A stretch of 64,000 nucleotides of DNA from Alkalidesulfovibrio alkalitolerans DSM 16529 (GTDB lineage Bacteria > Desulfobacterota > Desulfovibrionia > Desulfovibrionales > Desulfovibrionaceae), in the NCBI RefSeq assembly GCF_000422245.1, contig NZ_ATHI01000031.1, positions 186,001 to 250,000 of the forward strand. The letters run 5' to 3'. This document shows, piece after piece, positions 44,905 through 54,748 of this stretch. The position numbers and the translations under genes are program-made. Numbering within the stretch: the stretch's first letter is position 1; every line of letters begins with the position of its first letter. The notes under the pieces were generated by a model that saw nothing but the letters and a program-made list of their open reading frames with translations, did not search any database and was not told where the DNA came from.

Positions 44905-47900
44905 ATGAGCCCTGAAACGACACTCGTCGCCGAAGTTTCGGTCTCAGAGGCGTTGCGCCTCGCCGCCGCTCTGCGGGAGCGGCTGCTGCCCGGACGGGAA
45001 AGCGGTCTTGGTGGGAGCGTATGGACTGAATTGTTGGAGGTTTTCGCACGAGTCGACGCTAACCGGACGGAGGTGCGCCGCGCCGCCGCCGAGGTCGTGA
45101 CGGTTCTCGCGCAACCAGGGGCATGTGCCCGTGATGCGGGCACGCTTCGCGAATGCCTCAGACTCCTGCTCGGGTTGGGCGGGCATGGGCCGCAGGTCGC
45201 ACTCCGCCTTCTGGATGAAATGCCGCTTCCGTTGGCGCAGATGATTGTGCTGATGGATTCGCTTTCGCCGCGAGAGCGCTTGCATCTGGCCAACGCCCTG
45301 TGCCTGGGCGTTCAATCCGTCGATGCGGGACTGGCGGAGCATGCCCACGTCCTGATGGCATCCCTGGATTTGCCGGTCGTCGATGTCACCGATTTCCTGG
45401 CTGATCTGCAAAATCGTGGGGCCGAACTGGCTTGGCCGATCAAAGAACGCTTGCGAAACGGCGAATACGGTCGTTTTCTACGCGAGCGGTTCGCCGCGGA
45501 TCCGGCACACCTCGAAAATCCAGTCCTGCTCGACGCGGCCGCAGCCCTGGGCGACATGGCCGCCGTAACCCGGCTGGTCGTGACGTCGGCTCCGCCTGCC
45601 CGACCCTCGGCGCGTCTTTTGCGGCTTGCCGCGCGCCAAGTCGTGGCGGACGACCCGTGGATAGCCAAGACCATTCTCGCCGGACTGGGGGCTTCGTGCC
45701 CCGAGGTAGTGGGGGCCGCGGCGCATGCGCTGGTGGAGATCGGATTCGACAAGTCGGGACAGCTTCTCGGCAGGCTTTTCTCCCGCTCGCGCGACATGCG
45801 CCGAGTGTTGGCCCACCGCGCGCTGGTTCTGCCGCGTGGCGCCTTCGAGGAGTTTCTGGCGCAATTCGATGCGGCCGGGGGCAGGAAGATCACCGTTTAC
45901 CTCTTCTTCTGTCTTGTGCGCCTGGACCCTGATTTTTGTTTGGCCTGCCTCAAACGCAAGGAACTGGGGTTTGCGAGTCTTCTTTCCGACGAGGACGCGC
46001 AAGCTGTCGAGAGCTTTATTCTCTCGCAACGCAAGCGCGGCAGGGACGATGAACGACGGATCGAGGGCGCTTTCGTCCCAGGGGCGGAACAGGCATCGAT
46101 CCCGTCGCGCGGCTTCCTGGCGCGTTTTTTCGGCCGGGAAAGAGCCGATCCGGGCCATGTGCTCGGACGTCAGCGCGGCGTTGATGGGATCGATTTTTCG
46201 AGCACTTCACTGAAACTCGGTTCGTTCACGGACCGTACGGTGCGGGACTGCGTCTTCGCCGGGGCGACGCTGGCTTCCGCACGGTTCGAGCGGACAACTT
46301 TCGGTGGAGTGGACTTTGCTGGCGCCAAGCTCACGTCATGCACGTTCGTCTCATGCTCTTTCACCGCCTGTTCCCTGCGGGGAGCGGCCCTGCGCGATTG
46401 CGTCTTCGTGGATTGCGAGTTCAAGGCAGCGGACCTGAGCGAGGCCCGTCTCGATGGTGTTCGTTTCCGTGGCGCAATGTTTGTGGCTTGCCATTTTGGT
46501 GGCGCGGTTCTTTTCGGCTGCACGTTCTCGGAATCGCAATTCCGTCACTGCCATCTGGCCCAGGCGCGGCTCGATCGTACGCGAATTCGGTCGAGCCGCC
46601 TGCTGGCATGTTTTCTGCCCGACATGAACTGTCGGGAATGTTCCTTTGCCGGTGTCGAGTTTTCGGAATGCAGCCTCGTGTCTTCGGCATTCGCGGAGTG
46701 CTCTTTCACCTGCGTCACGGCGAGACAGACCGCCTTCGCCGGATGCCGGGCCGTTGGTTGCAAGGCGGATTCGGCTCCGTTCATGCGCCTCATGGAGGAG
46801 ACGCTGTGGCCCCTTCTGGAGGATCTGGACGCGGGACGCGCCGTCGAGGCGCCGACCAAGGCGTTGAAGGAAGGACGAGCTGCGCGGTTCATGGATGCCG
46901 TCCTGCGCAGATTCGCCAGGCAGCGATCTCTGCGCGTGGCGGAACTACGCATGGCAGGTGAGAACGATCGCCGTCTTGCCTGGGCGGAGGCTATCATGAC
47001 GGCGCGTCAGGCGAAATTTTTGCGGTTGCTTCCCGCACTACTGAATGGTCGCGAATACGAAGCCGAGCACGGCCTCCTCGGTGTACCCGCGTGCCGATTG
47101 GAGGGGTTCGCCCCCTCTTTCGAGCAGGCGGAAGAGCTTACTGCGCTGACGGATTCCACCCTGCCCAAAGGGAGGGGGGGGAAGATCAACATTGCTGGAC
47201 TTTACGCCATGGGAAGCCTGGGAACGCTTGCCCAGTCCGTGAAATCGGACCTCGACTGCTGGGTTTGTCTGGACGATGGCAGGGTCGATGCGTTGGCCCT
47301 TGACGGTCTGAGAGGCAAGCTTGCGCATTTGGAGGCATGGGCCCGTGACGAGTTCGGCCTGGAAGTACACTTTTTCCTCATGACCCTCGACGACATCCGG
47401 GTCAATCGATTCGGCGCGAGCGACGAGGAAAGCTCGGGATCGGCCCAGGCGCTTCTTCTGAAAGACGAATTCTATCGCACATTCCTCAGGCTTGGCGGGG
47501 GCGTTCCGGCTTGGTGCCTCATGCCTTCGGGCATTTCGGCCGAGGAGTACGAGCGACTGTTGCCAGAAGTCCTTGCGCATCCGCTGTGCGAACCCAGACG
47601 GGTAATCGATCTCGGACCGCTTCTCGAAATTCCGCCCGAGGAATTTTTTGGGGCCTGTCTGTGGCAGATTGTCAAAGCCATCAAAAGTCCCTTTAAATCC
47701 ATCATGAAGCTCGGTCTGCTCGAACAGTACGCGCGTCAGAACCCCTCGAAGGGCGGCCTCTTGTGCGAGGAAATCAAGGCGAATATCGTGCGCCGGGTTC
47801 CTGACCCATGGGCGATAGATCCATCTCTGGCGCTGTATGCCCGCGTTCGCTCGTACTACAAGGACATCGGGGAAACCCAGGCCCTGTACTTACTGCGCGA

Positions 47901-48813
47901 GGCATTTGCGCAACGCTTCTCCCTCGTCGCGCCCACGCCCTGTTCCTCCCTTGCCCGAAGCGGTGTTCTGGCCGCCATGCGTCAAGTTTTCGGAGACGGG
48001 GCCGAGCCCGGAGTACGAAGCGGAAACGAACAATGGAGTCTGGCGCGAAGCTCCAAGATGGGAACGCTCATAGGCGCGTTCATGATCGGGGCCTACGGAC
48101 GTATCCGTGAAAGGCTCGCGCAGGGCGAGGCGATGGTCGCTTCGCGCATCACCCCGCAGGACATGACGCGCCTTGGCCGCCGCATCATTTGCGCCTTTGC
48201 CCGACGCGACCACAAGGTCGAGCGCGCGCCGTTCCTGATGCAAGCCAAGCGCGCATTCAGGGAGATGCACCTTTCCGCGGACAAGGCGCCCGGACGCAAA
48301 ACCCGCTGGCGAATTAAGGGACGGCCATTTGGAGCGGCCGCTGGCGAGTGGGAAACAGTTCGCGTTTCCGAGGACCCTGTGGCGCTTTTCGCGTTCATCG
48401 TGGCCAACGGGTTCTGGTCGGAATCCACTCCGCTGCACGGCGACGCCACTATCGCCCCGTTGGCTATGGAAGAAGTCACCGGACTTCTCAACACGCTGAC
48501 GGCGTTCTTTGCGCAGGACAGCTTCGAAGTCGATCCGGATGCCTATCTCGGCGAGGAACAGGTGGTGCGCGCTTTCTTCGTACTCAACCTGCTCGCGTCC
48601 CGGGACGCCAAAGAATTGCGGGAAGTTTGGAGCATCTGCCTGACGAGTTGGGGTGAATTGTTGTGCATCCATGACACCAAGCCCGACCCGATCATTTTCA
48701 AGTCTGCGGCGCACTACCTCACCCGGCGTCACAGGCTGACGCCGCAGCCTTTTGCGGTCCTGGATTCCTTCATTCCCAGGCGTTCACCATGCCCCCGCAT
48801 CGTTCTTGCCTGA
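44905..48813 (+). CDS. Class I adenylate cyclase fused to HEAT-like and pentapeptide repeats
   Basis: About 1302 residues. Residues 1-380 are helical and leucine/alanine-rich, HEAT-like. About 428-628 is a pentapeptide-repeat region (A-[D/N/R]-[L/F]-like fives, with Cys at many fourth or fifth positions). From about 710 to 1080 is the class I adenylate cyclase domain, with the catalytic M-G-S-L-G-T...S-D-L-D-C-W-V near 767 (compare E. coli CyaA M-G-S-T-S-S...S-D-L-D-I-W-V) and D-E-F-Y-R-T-F-L-R-L. A further 200 residues follow. It should make cAMP from ATP. E. coli CyaA (848 residues) is PTS-regulated, and here PTS genes lie just upstream. The start at 44905 has a weak ribosome site; upstream in-frame sequence is open to 44767. 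Confidence 0.85.
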   Translation: MSPETTLVAEVSVSEALRLAAALRERLLPGRESGLGGSVWTELLEVFARVDANRTEVRRAAAEVVTVLAQPGACARDAGTLRECLRLLLGLGGHGPQVALRLLDEMPLPLAQMIVLMDSLSPRERLHLANALCLGVQSVDAGLAEHAHVLMASLDLPVVDVTDFLADLQNRGAELAWPIKERLRNGEYGRFLRERFAADPAHLENPVLLDAAAALGDMAAVTRLVVTSAPPARPSARLLRLAARQVVADDPWIAKTILAGLGASCPEVVGAAAHALVEIGFDKSGQLLGRLFSRSRDMRRVLAHRALVLPRGAFEEFLAQFDAAGGRKITVYLFFCLVRLDPDFCLACLKRKELGFASLLSDEDAQAVESFILSQRKRGRDDERRIEGAFVPGAEQASIPSRGFLARFFGRERADPGHVLGRQRGVDGIDFSSTSLKLGSFTDRTVRDCVFAGATLASARFERTTFGGVDFAGAKLTSCTFVSCSFTACSLRGAALRDCVFVDCEFKAADLSEARLDGVRFRGAMFVACHFGGAVLFGCTFSESQFRHCHLAQARLDRTRIRSSRLLACFLPDMNCRECSFAGVEFSECSLVSSAFAECSFTCVTARQTAFAGCRAVGCKADSAPFMRLMEETLWPLLEDLDAGRAVEAPTKALKEGRAARFMDAVLRRFARQRSLRVAELRMAGENDRRLAWAEAIMTARQAKFLRLLPALLNGREYEAEHGLLGVPACRLEGFAPSFEQAEELTALTDSTLPKGRGGKINIAGLYAMGSLGTLAQSVKSDLDCWVCLDDGRVDALALDGLRGKLAHLEAWARDEFGLEVHFFLMTLDDIRVNRFGASDEESSGSAQALLLKDEFYRTFLRLGGGVPAWCLMPSGISAEEYERLLPEVLAHPLCEPRRVIDLGPLLEIPPEEFFGACLWQIVKAIKSPFKSIMKLGLLEQYARQNPSKGGLLCEEIKANIVRRVPDPWAIDPSLALYARVRSYYKDIGETQALYLLREAFAQRFSLVAPTPCSSLARSGVLAAMRQVFGDGAEPGVRSGNEQWSLARSSKMGTLIGAFMIGAYGRIRERLAQGEAMVASRITPQDMTRLGRRIICAFARRDHKVERAPFLMQAKRAFREMHLSADKAPGRKTRWRIKGRPFGAAAGEWETVRVSEDPVALFAFIVANGFWSESTPLHGDATIAPLAMEEVTGLLNTLTAFFAQDSFEVDPDAYLGEEQVVRAFFVLNLLASRDAKELREVWSICLTSWGELLCIHDTKPDPIIFKSAAHYLTRRHRLTPQPFAVLDSFIPRRSPCPRIVLA

Positions 48814-48939
48814 GCGCGCCGTGAGCGGCAGGGCGACGAATTTCGTTCGGCACGCGATTGAGGGTTTTCTTTCCAGGGCTTTTTTGTCAGAAAGAACGGT
48901 GCGCCTTGCTGCCAAGAGCAGGGCGAAAGCGGGGGGACG

Positions 48940-49926
48940 ATGAGTCAGTCGAAAATTCTTCTGGAGTCCGGCACCAACGAGCTCGAAATCGTTGAATTCA
49001 CCATCGACGAAGTCGGACCCGACGGGAAGGAGTATACAGGCCATTACGGCGTCAACGTGGCCAAAGTCCTTGAGATCATCCGCAGGCCCGAGGCCACGGC
49101 CATGCCCAACACCACGCATCCATGCGTCCTGGGCGCGTTCAACCTCAGATCGCGCATCATCCCTCTGGTGGACCTTTCGAGCTGGCTCGGCAAACGCGTC
49201 AAGGACAGCTCGACCCAGAAGGTCGTGGTCACGGAGTTCAACAACGTGATCAATGCCTTTCTCGTCTCCGAAGTCAATCGCATCCACCGCATCTCCTGGA
49301 CGCAGGTCGAGCCGCCCGACGCCTATCTGACGCACTACACGGCCTCCAGTATCACGGGCGTGGTCAAGTTCGAGAACCGCATCATCCTCATCCTGGACAT
49401 GGAGAAGATCATCGCGGACCTGAACCCCAATCTCGCCTTCCAACTCGACAAATCCGAGGAGGCGCGAGAAGGGGAGAAACGGGAACGGGCCGTGCGAGTC
49501 TTGATCGCCGACGATTCCTCGATGATTCGCGGAACCCTTTCGCGCGGGCTGCTTAAGGTCGGATTCGAGGTTGAGCAGAGCATCAACGGCAAGGAGGCCT
49601 GGGACAGGCTCCTTGAGATCAAGGCGCAGGCCGAGGGCGAAGGCAGGCCGATCAGCGATCTGCTGAACATCGTGGTCTCGGACATCGAGATGCCGATTAT
49701 GGACGGTCACAACCTGTGCAAGCGTATCAAGGACGACCCGGTGCTCGGCAAACTCCCCGTGATCTTGTTTTCCTCGCTCATCACGGACCGTCTGCGCCAC
49801 AAGGGAGAGGCAGTAGGGGCGGACGACCAGATATCCAAGCCGGAAATCACCACCTTGTCCCGCCGCATCAAGGCTTTGCTGCGGGAACGACAGGGGTTCG
49901 ACTTCCCGGCCGAGGCCCGGGTCTGA
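48940..49926 (+). CDS. cheV: Chemotaxis protein CheV
   Basis: A 328-residue CheW-receiver fusion: a CheW domain (about 15-165, with N-L-R-S-R-I-I-P-L-V-D-L and G-V-V-K-F) and a C-terminal receiver (about 185-318: I-A-D-D-S-S, phosphoacceptor in V-S-D-I-E-M-P-I-M-D-G, K in S-K-P-E). It couples receptors to CheA and buffers phosphate. GGGGGG/GGACG precedes the ATG. No other chemotaxis genes are near. Confidence 0.93.
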   Translation: MSQSKILLESGTNELEIVEFTIDEVGPDGKEYTGHYGVNVAKVLEIIRRPEATAMPNTTHPCVLGAFNLRSRIIPLVDLSSWLGKRVKDSSTQKVVVTEFNNVINAFLVSEVNRIHRISWTQVEPPDAYLTHYTASSITGVVKFENRIILILDMEKIIADLNPNLAFQLDKSEEAREGEKRERAVRVLIADDSSMIRGTLSRGLLKVGFEVEQSINGKEAWDRLLEIKAQAEGEGRPISDLLNIVVSDIEMPIMDGHNLCKRIKDDPVLGKLPVILFSSLITDRLRHKGEAVGADDQISKPEITTLSRRIKALLRERQGFDFPAEARV

Positions 49927-49930
49927 GGAT

Positions 49931-50815
49931 ATGTCGGGATCGTTCGAGACAGCGCTCCATTCCATAACCATCGCATCGCCCGCCACGCCCACGGGGTTGG
50001 CCGCTCTGCATCCATCATGGGCGCGGGACGTGGACGACCTCGGACCATGGCACGAAGTCCCGGAAGGATTCGAAACGGGCATGCAGGCGTCTGCCGGGCC
50101 GGTCATCGTGCTGGATTCGTGCGCCTCGACCATGGATGCAGCCTTCGAGATGGCGTTGGCCGACCGTTTGTCGCCGTGGGCGAGCGTTGTGGCGGCGCGC
50201 CAGGAGCAAGGCAGGGGGCAGCTTCGTCGGGGCTGGGTTTCGACGCCCGGCAATCTGCACGTCACGCTCCGGCTTCCCGAATTTTCCGCTGCGTTCGCCG
50301 CCTTGTGCCCTCTCCTGCTTGGTTACGCCGCGAGCGTCGCGCTCGAACCGCTCGGAGTGGACACGCTGGTCAAGTGGCCAAACGATCTTTTGACCAGCGG
50401 CGGAAAGGTGGGCGGCCTCCTCGTGGAGGAGCGCCGCGGAATATTGCTGGTCGGAATGGGCCTGAATCTCTCCCATGCTCCCCTGGTGGGCGAATTGCGT
50501 CGGGATCACGCCCTGGCTGCGGGGGTGTTGCGTCTCGACCCGCCACGGGGACCGCTTTGCACCTGGCTCGTCATGGGGAGTGGCATGCGACGGACCCTGA
50601 ACGGGACGCTTGCGGGAAGTCCGCGTGATTTCCTCACGCGTCTGCTCAGGCCCCGTTTGGCCTTTCTTGGCCGCCGGGTCAGGGTGGTGGACGGTTCCAC
50701 CCAGGTGGAAGGGGTTTTCGAGGGATTGGACGAGGACGGAAGCCTGCGCATCGACCGGTCCGGCCGGGAAGGCGGGATGGTCAGGCTTTACTCGGGCAGT
50801 ATTTATCCGTTATAA
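49931..50815 (+). CDS. birA: Biotin-protein ligase without DNA-binding domain
   Basis: A 294-residue ligase: G-R-G-Q-L-R-R-G-W (biotinyl-AMP site), K-W-P-N-D-L-L and G-L-L-V-E-E, with a C-terminal SH3-like domain (about 245-294). The first 55 residues have no helix-turn-helix, so it is a group I ligase that cannot repress biotin genes. It lies four bases after cheV and 60 before the biotin-dependent carboxylase, its obvious substrate. Confidence 0.9.
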   Translation: MSGSFETALHSITIASPATPTGLAALHPSWARDVDDLGPWHEVPEGFETGMQASAGPVIVLDSCASTMDAAFEMALADRLSPWASVVAARQEQGRGQLRRGWVSTPGNLHVTLRLPEFSAAFAALCPLLLGYAASVALEPLGVDTLVKWPNDLLTSGGKVGGLLVEERRGILLVGMGLNLSHAPLVGELRRDHALAAGVLRLDPPRGPLCTWLVMGSGMRRTLNGTLAGSPRDFLTRLLRPRLAFLGRRVRVVDGSTQVEGVFEGLDEDGSLRIDRSGREGGMVRLYSGSIYPL

Positions 50816-50875
50816 TGTTGAATTCATGACAAGGGCGGCAGGGTCGCCAAAATCTGTTTTTCTTTAAGGACGCAT

Positions 50876-53800
50876 ATGGCCGAGAAGACGTATGATCAGG
50901 TAGTCGCGGAGATCAAAGGAAAGTCCATTCTTGTCGCCAACCGGGGTATTCCGGCCCGACGCATCGTGCGAACCATCCGCGAGATGGCGCAGGGCGTGGC
51001 CATCATGACCGCCACGGATCTCGACAAGGCCTCGCCCACCACGGCCGCAGCCCGTGAGTTGCTTCTATTGGGCCCCGATCCCCGCGCGTATCTGGACATC
51101 GACCTGATCGTCAAGAAGGCAGCCCAACGAGGAATCATCGCCATCCACCCTGGATGGGGCTTTGCGGCCGAAGACGACTCGTTCCCCAAGAAATGTGCCG
51201 ACAAGGGTATCATTTTCATCGGCCCCACGGCCGAGGCAATGCGCCTTCTGGGCAACAAGGTCGAGGTCCGCAATCTCGCCATGCGTTGCGGCGTGCCCGT
51301 GGTGCCGGGCTCCGAGGGATCGGTGACCGTCGAAGAGGCGCGCAGGCTTGCCCATCAGATCGGCTTTCCGATCATGCTCAAGGCCGAGGGCGGCGGCGGC
51401 GGCCGTGGTATCTACGAAGTCTTCAACGACGAACAGCTCGAATCGTCGTTCGTCAAGGCTTCAGCCCTGGCGCAGGCGTCCTTCGGTAACCCCCGGCTCT
51501 TCGTCGAAAAGCTCCTGACCTCTGTCCGGCATATCGAGATCCAGGTCATCGCGGACAAGCACGGCAACGTCTTTTGCTTTGACGAGCGCGACTGCACCGT
51601 GCAGCGCAACCACCAGAAGCTGGTGGAGATCACCCCCTCCCCCTGGAAGGGCATGACTCCCGAGTTGCGCGCTCGGCTCAAGGAATATTCTGAGCGCCTC
51701 GTGCGCGAGGTCGGCTACCATTCCTTGTGCACCGTTGAATTCCTTGTGGACGCCTCCGGAGCGCCATACCTCATCGAGGTCAATACGCGGCTGCAGGTCG
51801 AACATGGCATCACCGAGTGCCGCTACGGCGTCGATCTCGTCGAGGAACAGATCGCCGTGGCCTTCGGCGCCAAGCTGCGTTTCAATGAACGCAACACCAA
51901 GCCACGCCAGTGGGCCATTCAGGTGCGCATCAACTGTGAGGACCCGCGCAAGAATTTCTCCCCCAACTCGGGCCTCATCACGCGCTACGTGTCCCCGGGC
52001 GGGCAGGGCATCCGCCTGGATTCGTGCATTTCTATGGGATATGAATTCCCGTCCAACTATGATTCCGCGGCGGCGCTGCTCATCGCTTACGGCCGTAGCT
52101 GGGGCAAGGTCTGCGCCACCTTGGAACGGGGTCTTCGCGAGTACATCATCGGTGGACTCAAGACGACCATCCCCTTCCATCTGCAGATCGTGAAGCATCC
52201 GCGCTTCATCTCCGCCGACTTCGACACCAATTTCGTGCGCAAGCACCCGGAACTGTACGATTATACCGACGTCGAGCCGGAAGAGCTCAGGATTTCGCGC
52301 CTCGTGGCCGAGATTTCGGCCAAGGGATACAATCCCTACGTGCAACTCGGTGAATACCGGGGAGTGGAAGACAAGCGGCTTGGGCGTTTCGAGCCTGTGT
52401 GCCCGCCGCTCGACCTCTCGGCCACGGACATCCCCTATCCGCGCGGCGACCGTCAGGCCATCCTGGACAAGGTCCGCGACACAAGGGCCGAGGGCGTCGT
52501 CCATTTTTCGGACACCACGACGCGCGATATCACTCAGTCCAACTCGGGCAACCGCTTCCGTCTCGGCGAGGACAGGCTCATCGGACCCTACCTGGACCTG
52601 TGCAACTTCTTCTCCCTGGAGAACGGCGGCGGCGCGCACTTCCACGTGGCCATGCTGGCCAACATGACCTATCCTTTCTCCGAGGCGCACGAGTGGAACG
52701 TGTTCGCGCCCCGGACCCTGAAGCAGATTCTCATCCGCTCGACCAACGTGCTCGGCTATAAGCCGCAGCCCAGGAACCTTATGCGGCGCACCGGCGAGAT
52801 GATCTGCGAGGAATACGACGTCATCCGCTGTTTCGACTTCCTCAACCACACCGAGAACATGCTGCCCTTCGCCGAGGTGGCACTCTCCAAGGAGAACAAG
52901 GGCAACATCTGGCAACCCGCCATTTCCCTCTCCTGGGCCAAGGGCTTCACAGTCGAGCATTACTTGGGCGTGGCGGACGAACTCGTGCGCATGTCGGCCA
53001 AGGCGGCAGGCGTGACGCCCAAGAAGGTCCAGAAAATGATCATCCTTGGGCTTAAGGACATGGCCGGTGTCTGCCCTCCCGCGTTCCTGCGCGAGTTGAT
53101 CTCGGGGCTGCGTAAGAAGTTCCCCGATCTCGTGCTGCACTATCATCGCCACTGCACGGACGGCCTCTTCGTCCCCGCGGTGGGCGCTGCGGTGCAGGCG
53201 GGCGCGCATATCACCGACGTGGCCATGGGCGCGGCGGTACGCTGGTACGGCCAGGGCGAGGTGCTTTCCACGGCCGCCTACATCGAGCAGGAGTTCGGGC
53301 TGACCAACATCCTGAACAAAAACGTCCTGCGCGACTGCAACTTCGTGCTTAAGCAGATCATGCCCTACTACGACCGCTACACCGCTCCCTACTTCCAGGG
53401 TATCGACTACGACGTGGTCGAGCACGGCATGCCCGGCGGCGCGACCTCATCTTCCCAGGAAGGGGCCATGAAGCAGGGGTACATCCATCTGCTGCCCTAC
53501 ATGCTCAAGTTCTTGGCCGGAACGCGCAAAATCGTGCGCTACCATGACGTCACGCCCGGCTCCCAGATCACCTGGAACACGGCGTTTCTGGCTGTGACCG
53601 GGGCCTTCAAGCGCGGTGGCGAGCGCGCCGTGCGCCTGCTGCTTGAAGTTTTGGAGGCTGTAACCACCAAGCCAGAGGGCAAGCTGACCCCGGCGGAACG
53701 CGAGGACAGGCTGACGCTGTATGCCGACTCCAACGACGCCTTTCGCCAACTGCTGCTCGGCCGGTACGGTCGCCTGCCCCTCGGCTGGCCGCCGGATTGG

Positions 53801-54589
53801 GTCTACGAGAGCGCCTTCGGCGCCGAATACCGCGAGGCCATCGCCACTCGTACCACGGATTCTCCGCTCGACTCCCTGCCCGACGTGGACATCGAGGCCG
53901 AAGAAGAGACGCTGACCAAGCGGCTCGAACGTCGTCCGACGCCCGAGGAACTGTTGATGTACCTCAACCATCCTGGCGACGCGCTGAAGACCATTGATTT
54001 CCGCAGTCATTTCGGCGACCCCAACAACGTTCCGCTCGACGTTTGGTTCGAGGGGCTCGAGTCCGGTCGCGAGATGACCTTCACCGACAGTTCTGGCAAA
54101 CCACATGTGATGTCCATCATCGACATGTCCCCCGTGGACGTGCGGGGCGTGCGTGTCGTGCGCTACGTTCTGGACTCGGAGAACCTTTCGTGCGACGTGC
54201 GCGTGGCCGAGGCCAAGGCGGGGCACAAGGTCAGCCTTGAGATGGCCGACCCGGACAACCCCTATCATGTGGCTGCTCCCTCTTCCGGCGACCTATGGGT
54301 CATGCACGTTTCGCCCGGCGATTTCGTCAAAAAGGGTGAGGAGCTTTTGAACATTTCCATTATGAAACAAGAGAAGTCCGTGCATGCGCCCATGGATGCC
54401 ATGGTCAAGCGTGTGCTCAAGGACGCCAACTATCAGGAAGACAAGCGCATGGTCCCCGTCAAGGAGGGCGAACTGCTGATCGAGCTTGGGCCCGTCACGG
54501 AAACGTGTCCGGCCTGCGCCAAGCCCATCGCGGAGAGCGACTTCGCTTTTTGCCCGCGGTGCGGCGCGGCGCTTGGGGCCGACAACTAG
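50876..54589 (+). CDS. pyc: Pyruvate carboxylase (divergent carboxyltransferase, zinc-ribbon tail)
   Basis: A 1237-residue enzyme. Biotin carboxylase domain (about 15-470: A-N-R-G-I-P-A-R-R, G-G-G-G-R-G, E-V-N-T-R-L-Q-V-E-H). Carboxyltransferase domain (about 540-830) reads D-T-T-T-R-D-I-T-Q-S where family members usually have D-T-T-F-R-D-x-H-Q-S, keeps K-D-M-A-G and L-H-Y-H. The biotin-carrier domain has the lysine at 1164 in I-M-K-Q, not the usual M-K-M. The last 28 residues form a zinc ribbon (C1211, C1214, C1226, C1229) not present in standard pyruvate carboxylase. It should carboxylate pyruvate to oxaloacetate; another 2-oxoacid is possible. Neighbours birA and ppsA fit pyruvate assimilation. 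Confidence 0.85.
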   Translation: MAEKTYDQVVAEIKGKSILVANRGIPARRIVRTIREMAQGVAIMTATDLDKASPTTAAARELLLLGPDPRAYLDIDLIVKKAAQRGIIAIHPGWGFAAEDDSFPKKCADKGIIFIGPTAEAMRLLGNKVEVRNLAMRCGVPVVPGSEGSVTVEEARRLAHQIGFPIMLKAEGGGGGRGIYEVFNDEQLESSFVKASALAQASFGNPRLFVEKLLTSVRHIEIQVIADKHGNVFCFDERDCTVQRNHQKLVEITPSPWKGMTPELRARLKEYSERLVREVGYHSLCTVEFLVDASGAPYLIEVNTRLQVEHGITECRYGVDLVEEQIAVAFGAKLRFNERNTKPRQWAIQVRINCEDPRKNFSPNSGLITRYVSPGGQGIRLDSCISMGYEFPSNYDSAAALLIAYGRSWGKVCATLERGLREYIIGGLKTTIPFHLQIVKHPRFISADFDTNFVRKHPELYDYTDVEPEELRISRLVAEISAKGYNPYVQLGEYRGVEDKRLGRFEPVCPPLDLSATDIPYPRGDRQAILDKVRDTRAEGVVHFSDTTTRDITQSNSGNRFRLGEDRLIGPYLDLCNFFSLENGGGAHFHVAMLANMTYPFSEAHEWNVFAPRTLKQILIRSTNVLGYKPQPRNLMRRTGEMICEEYDVIRCFDFLNHTENMLPFAEVALSKENKGNIWQPAISLSWAKGFTVEHYLGVADELVRMSAKAAGVTPKKVQKMIILGLKDMAGVCPPAFLRELISGLRKKFPDLVLHYHRHCTDGLFVPAVGAAVQAGAHITDVAMGAAVRWYGQGEVLSTAAYIEQEFGLTNILNKNVLRDCNFVLKQIMPYYDRYTAPYFQGIDYDVVEHGMPGGATSSSQEGAMKQGYIHLLPYMLKFLAGTRKIVRYHDVTPGSQITWNTAFLAVTGAFKRGGERAVRLLLEVLEAVTTKPEGKLTPAEREDRLTLYADSNDAFRQLLLGRYGRLPLGWPPDWVYESAFGAEYREAIATRTTDSPLDSLPDVDIEAEEETLTKRLERRPTPEELLMYLNHPGDALKTIDFRSHFGDPNNVPLDVWFEGLESGREMTFTDSSGKPHVMSIIDMSPVDVRGVRVVRYVLDSENLSCDVRVAEAKAGHKVSLEMADPDNPYHVAAPSSGDLWVMHVSPGDFVKKGEELLNISIMKQEKSVHAPMDAMVKRVLKDANYQEDKRMVPVKEGELLIELGPVTETCPACAKPIAESDFAFCPRCGAALGADN

Positions 54590-54680
54590 GTGGCTCACGA
54601 TTGACGGAGCGCCATGGCACAGGATAGACGGTAAACTGTTCCGTTTGCCGGTCCTGTCGGACGCCCCTTAGGTTTTCGCC

Positions 54681-54713
54681 GGGGAGCGAAGGGATTTTTC
54701 TCCCTCGCTCCCC
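54681..54713 (+). other. Strong hairpin with a T5 loop in the pyc-ppsA gap
   Basis: GGGGAGCGA(A)GGGA (54681-54694) pairs with TCCCTCGCTCCCC (54701-54713), one bulged A, loop TTTTTC. It lies 36 bases before the ppsA ATG. There is no T-run after it, so it may moderate read-through or ppsA translation. Confidence 0.55.
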
Positions 54714-54748
54714 ATCAGCCGGGAATATCGCTGCCCAAGGAGTGGAGA

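Noticed and set aside
51461-53425. 654-codon open frame on the minus strand
   Set aside because: Antisense shadow of pyruvate carboxylase; His/Asp/Val-rich composition typical of such shadows.
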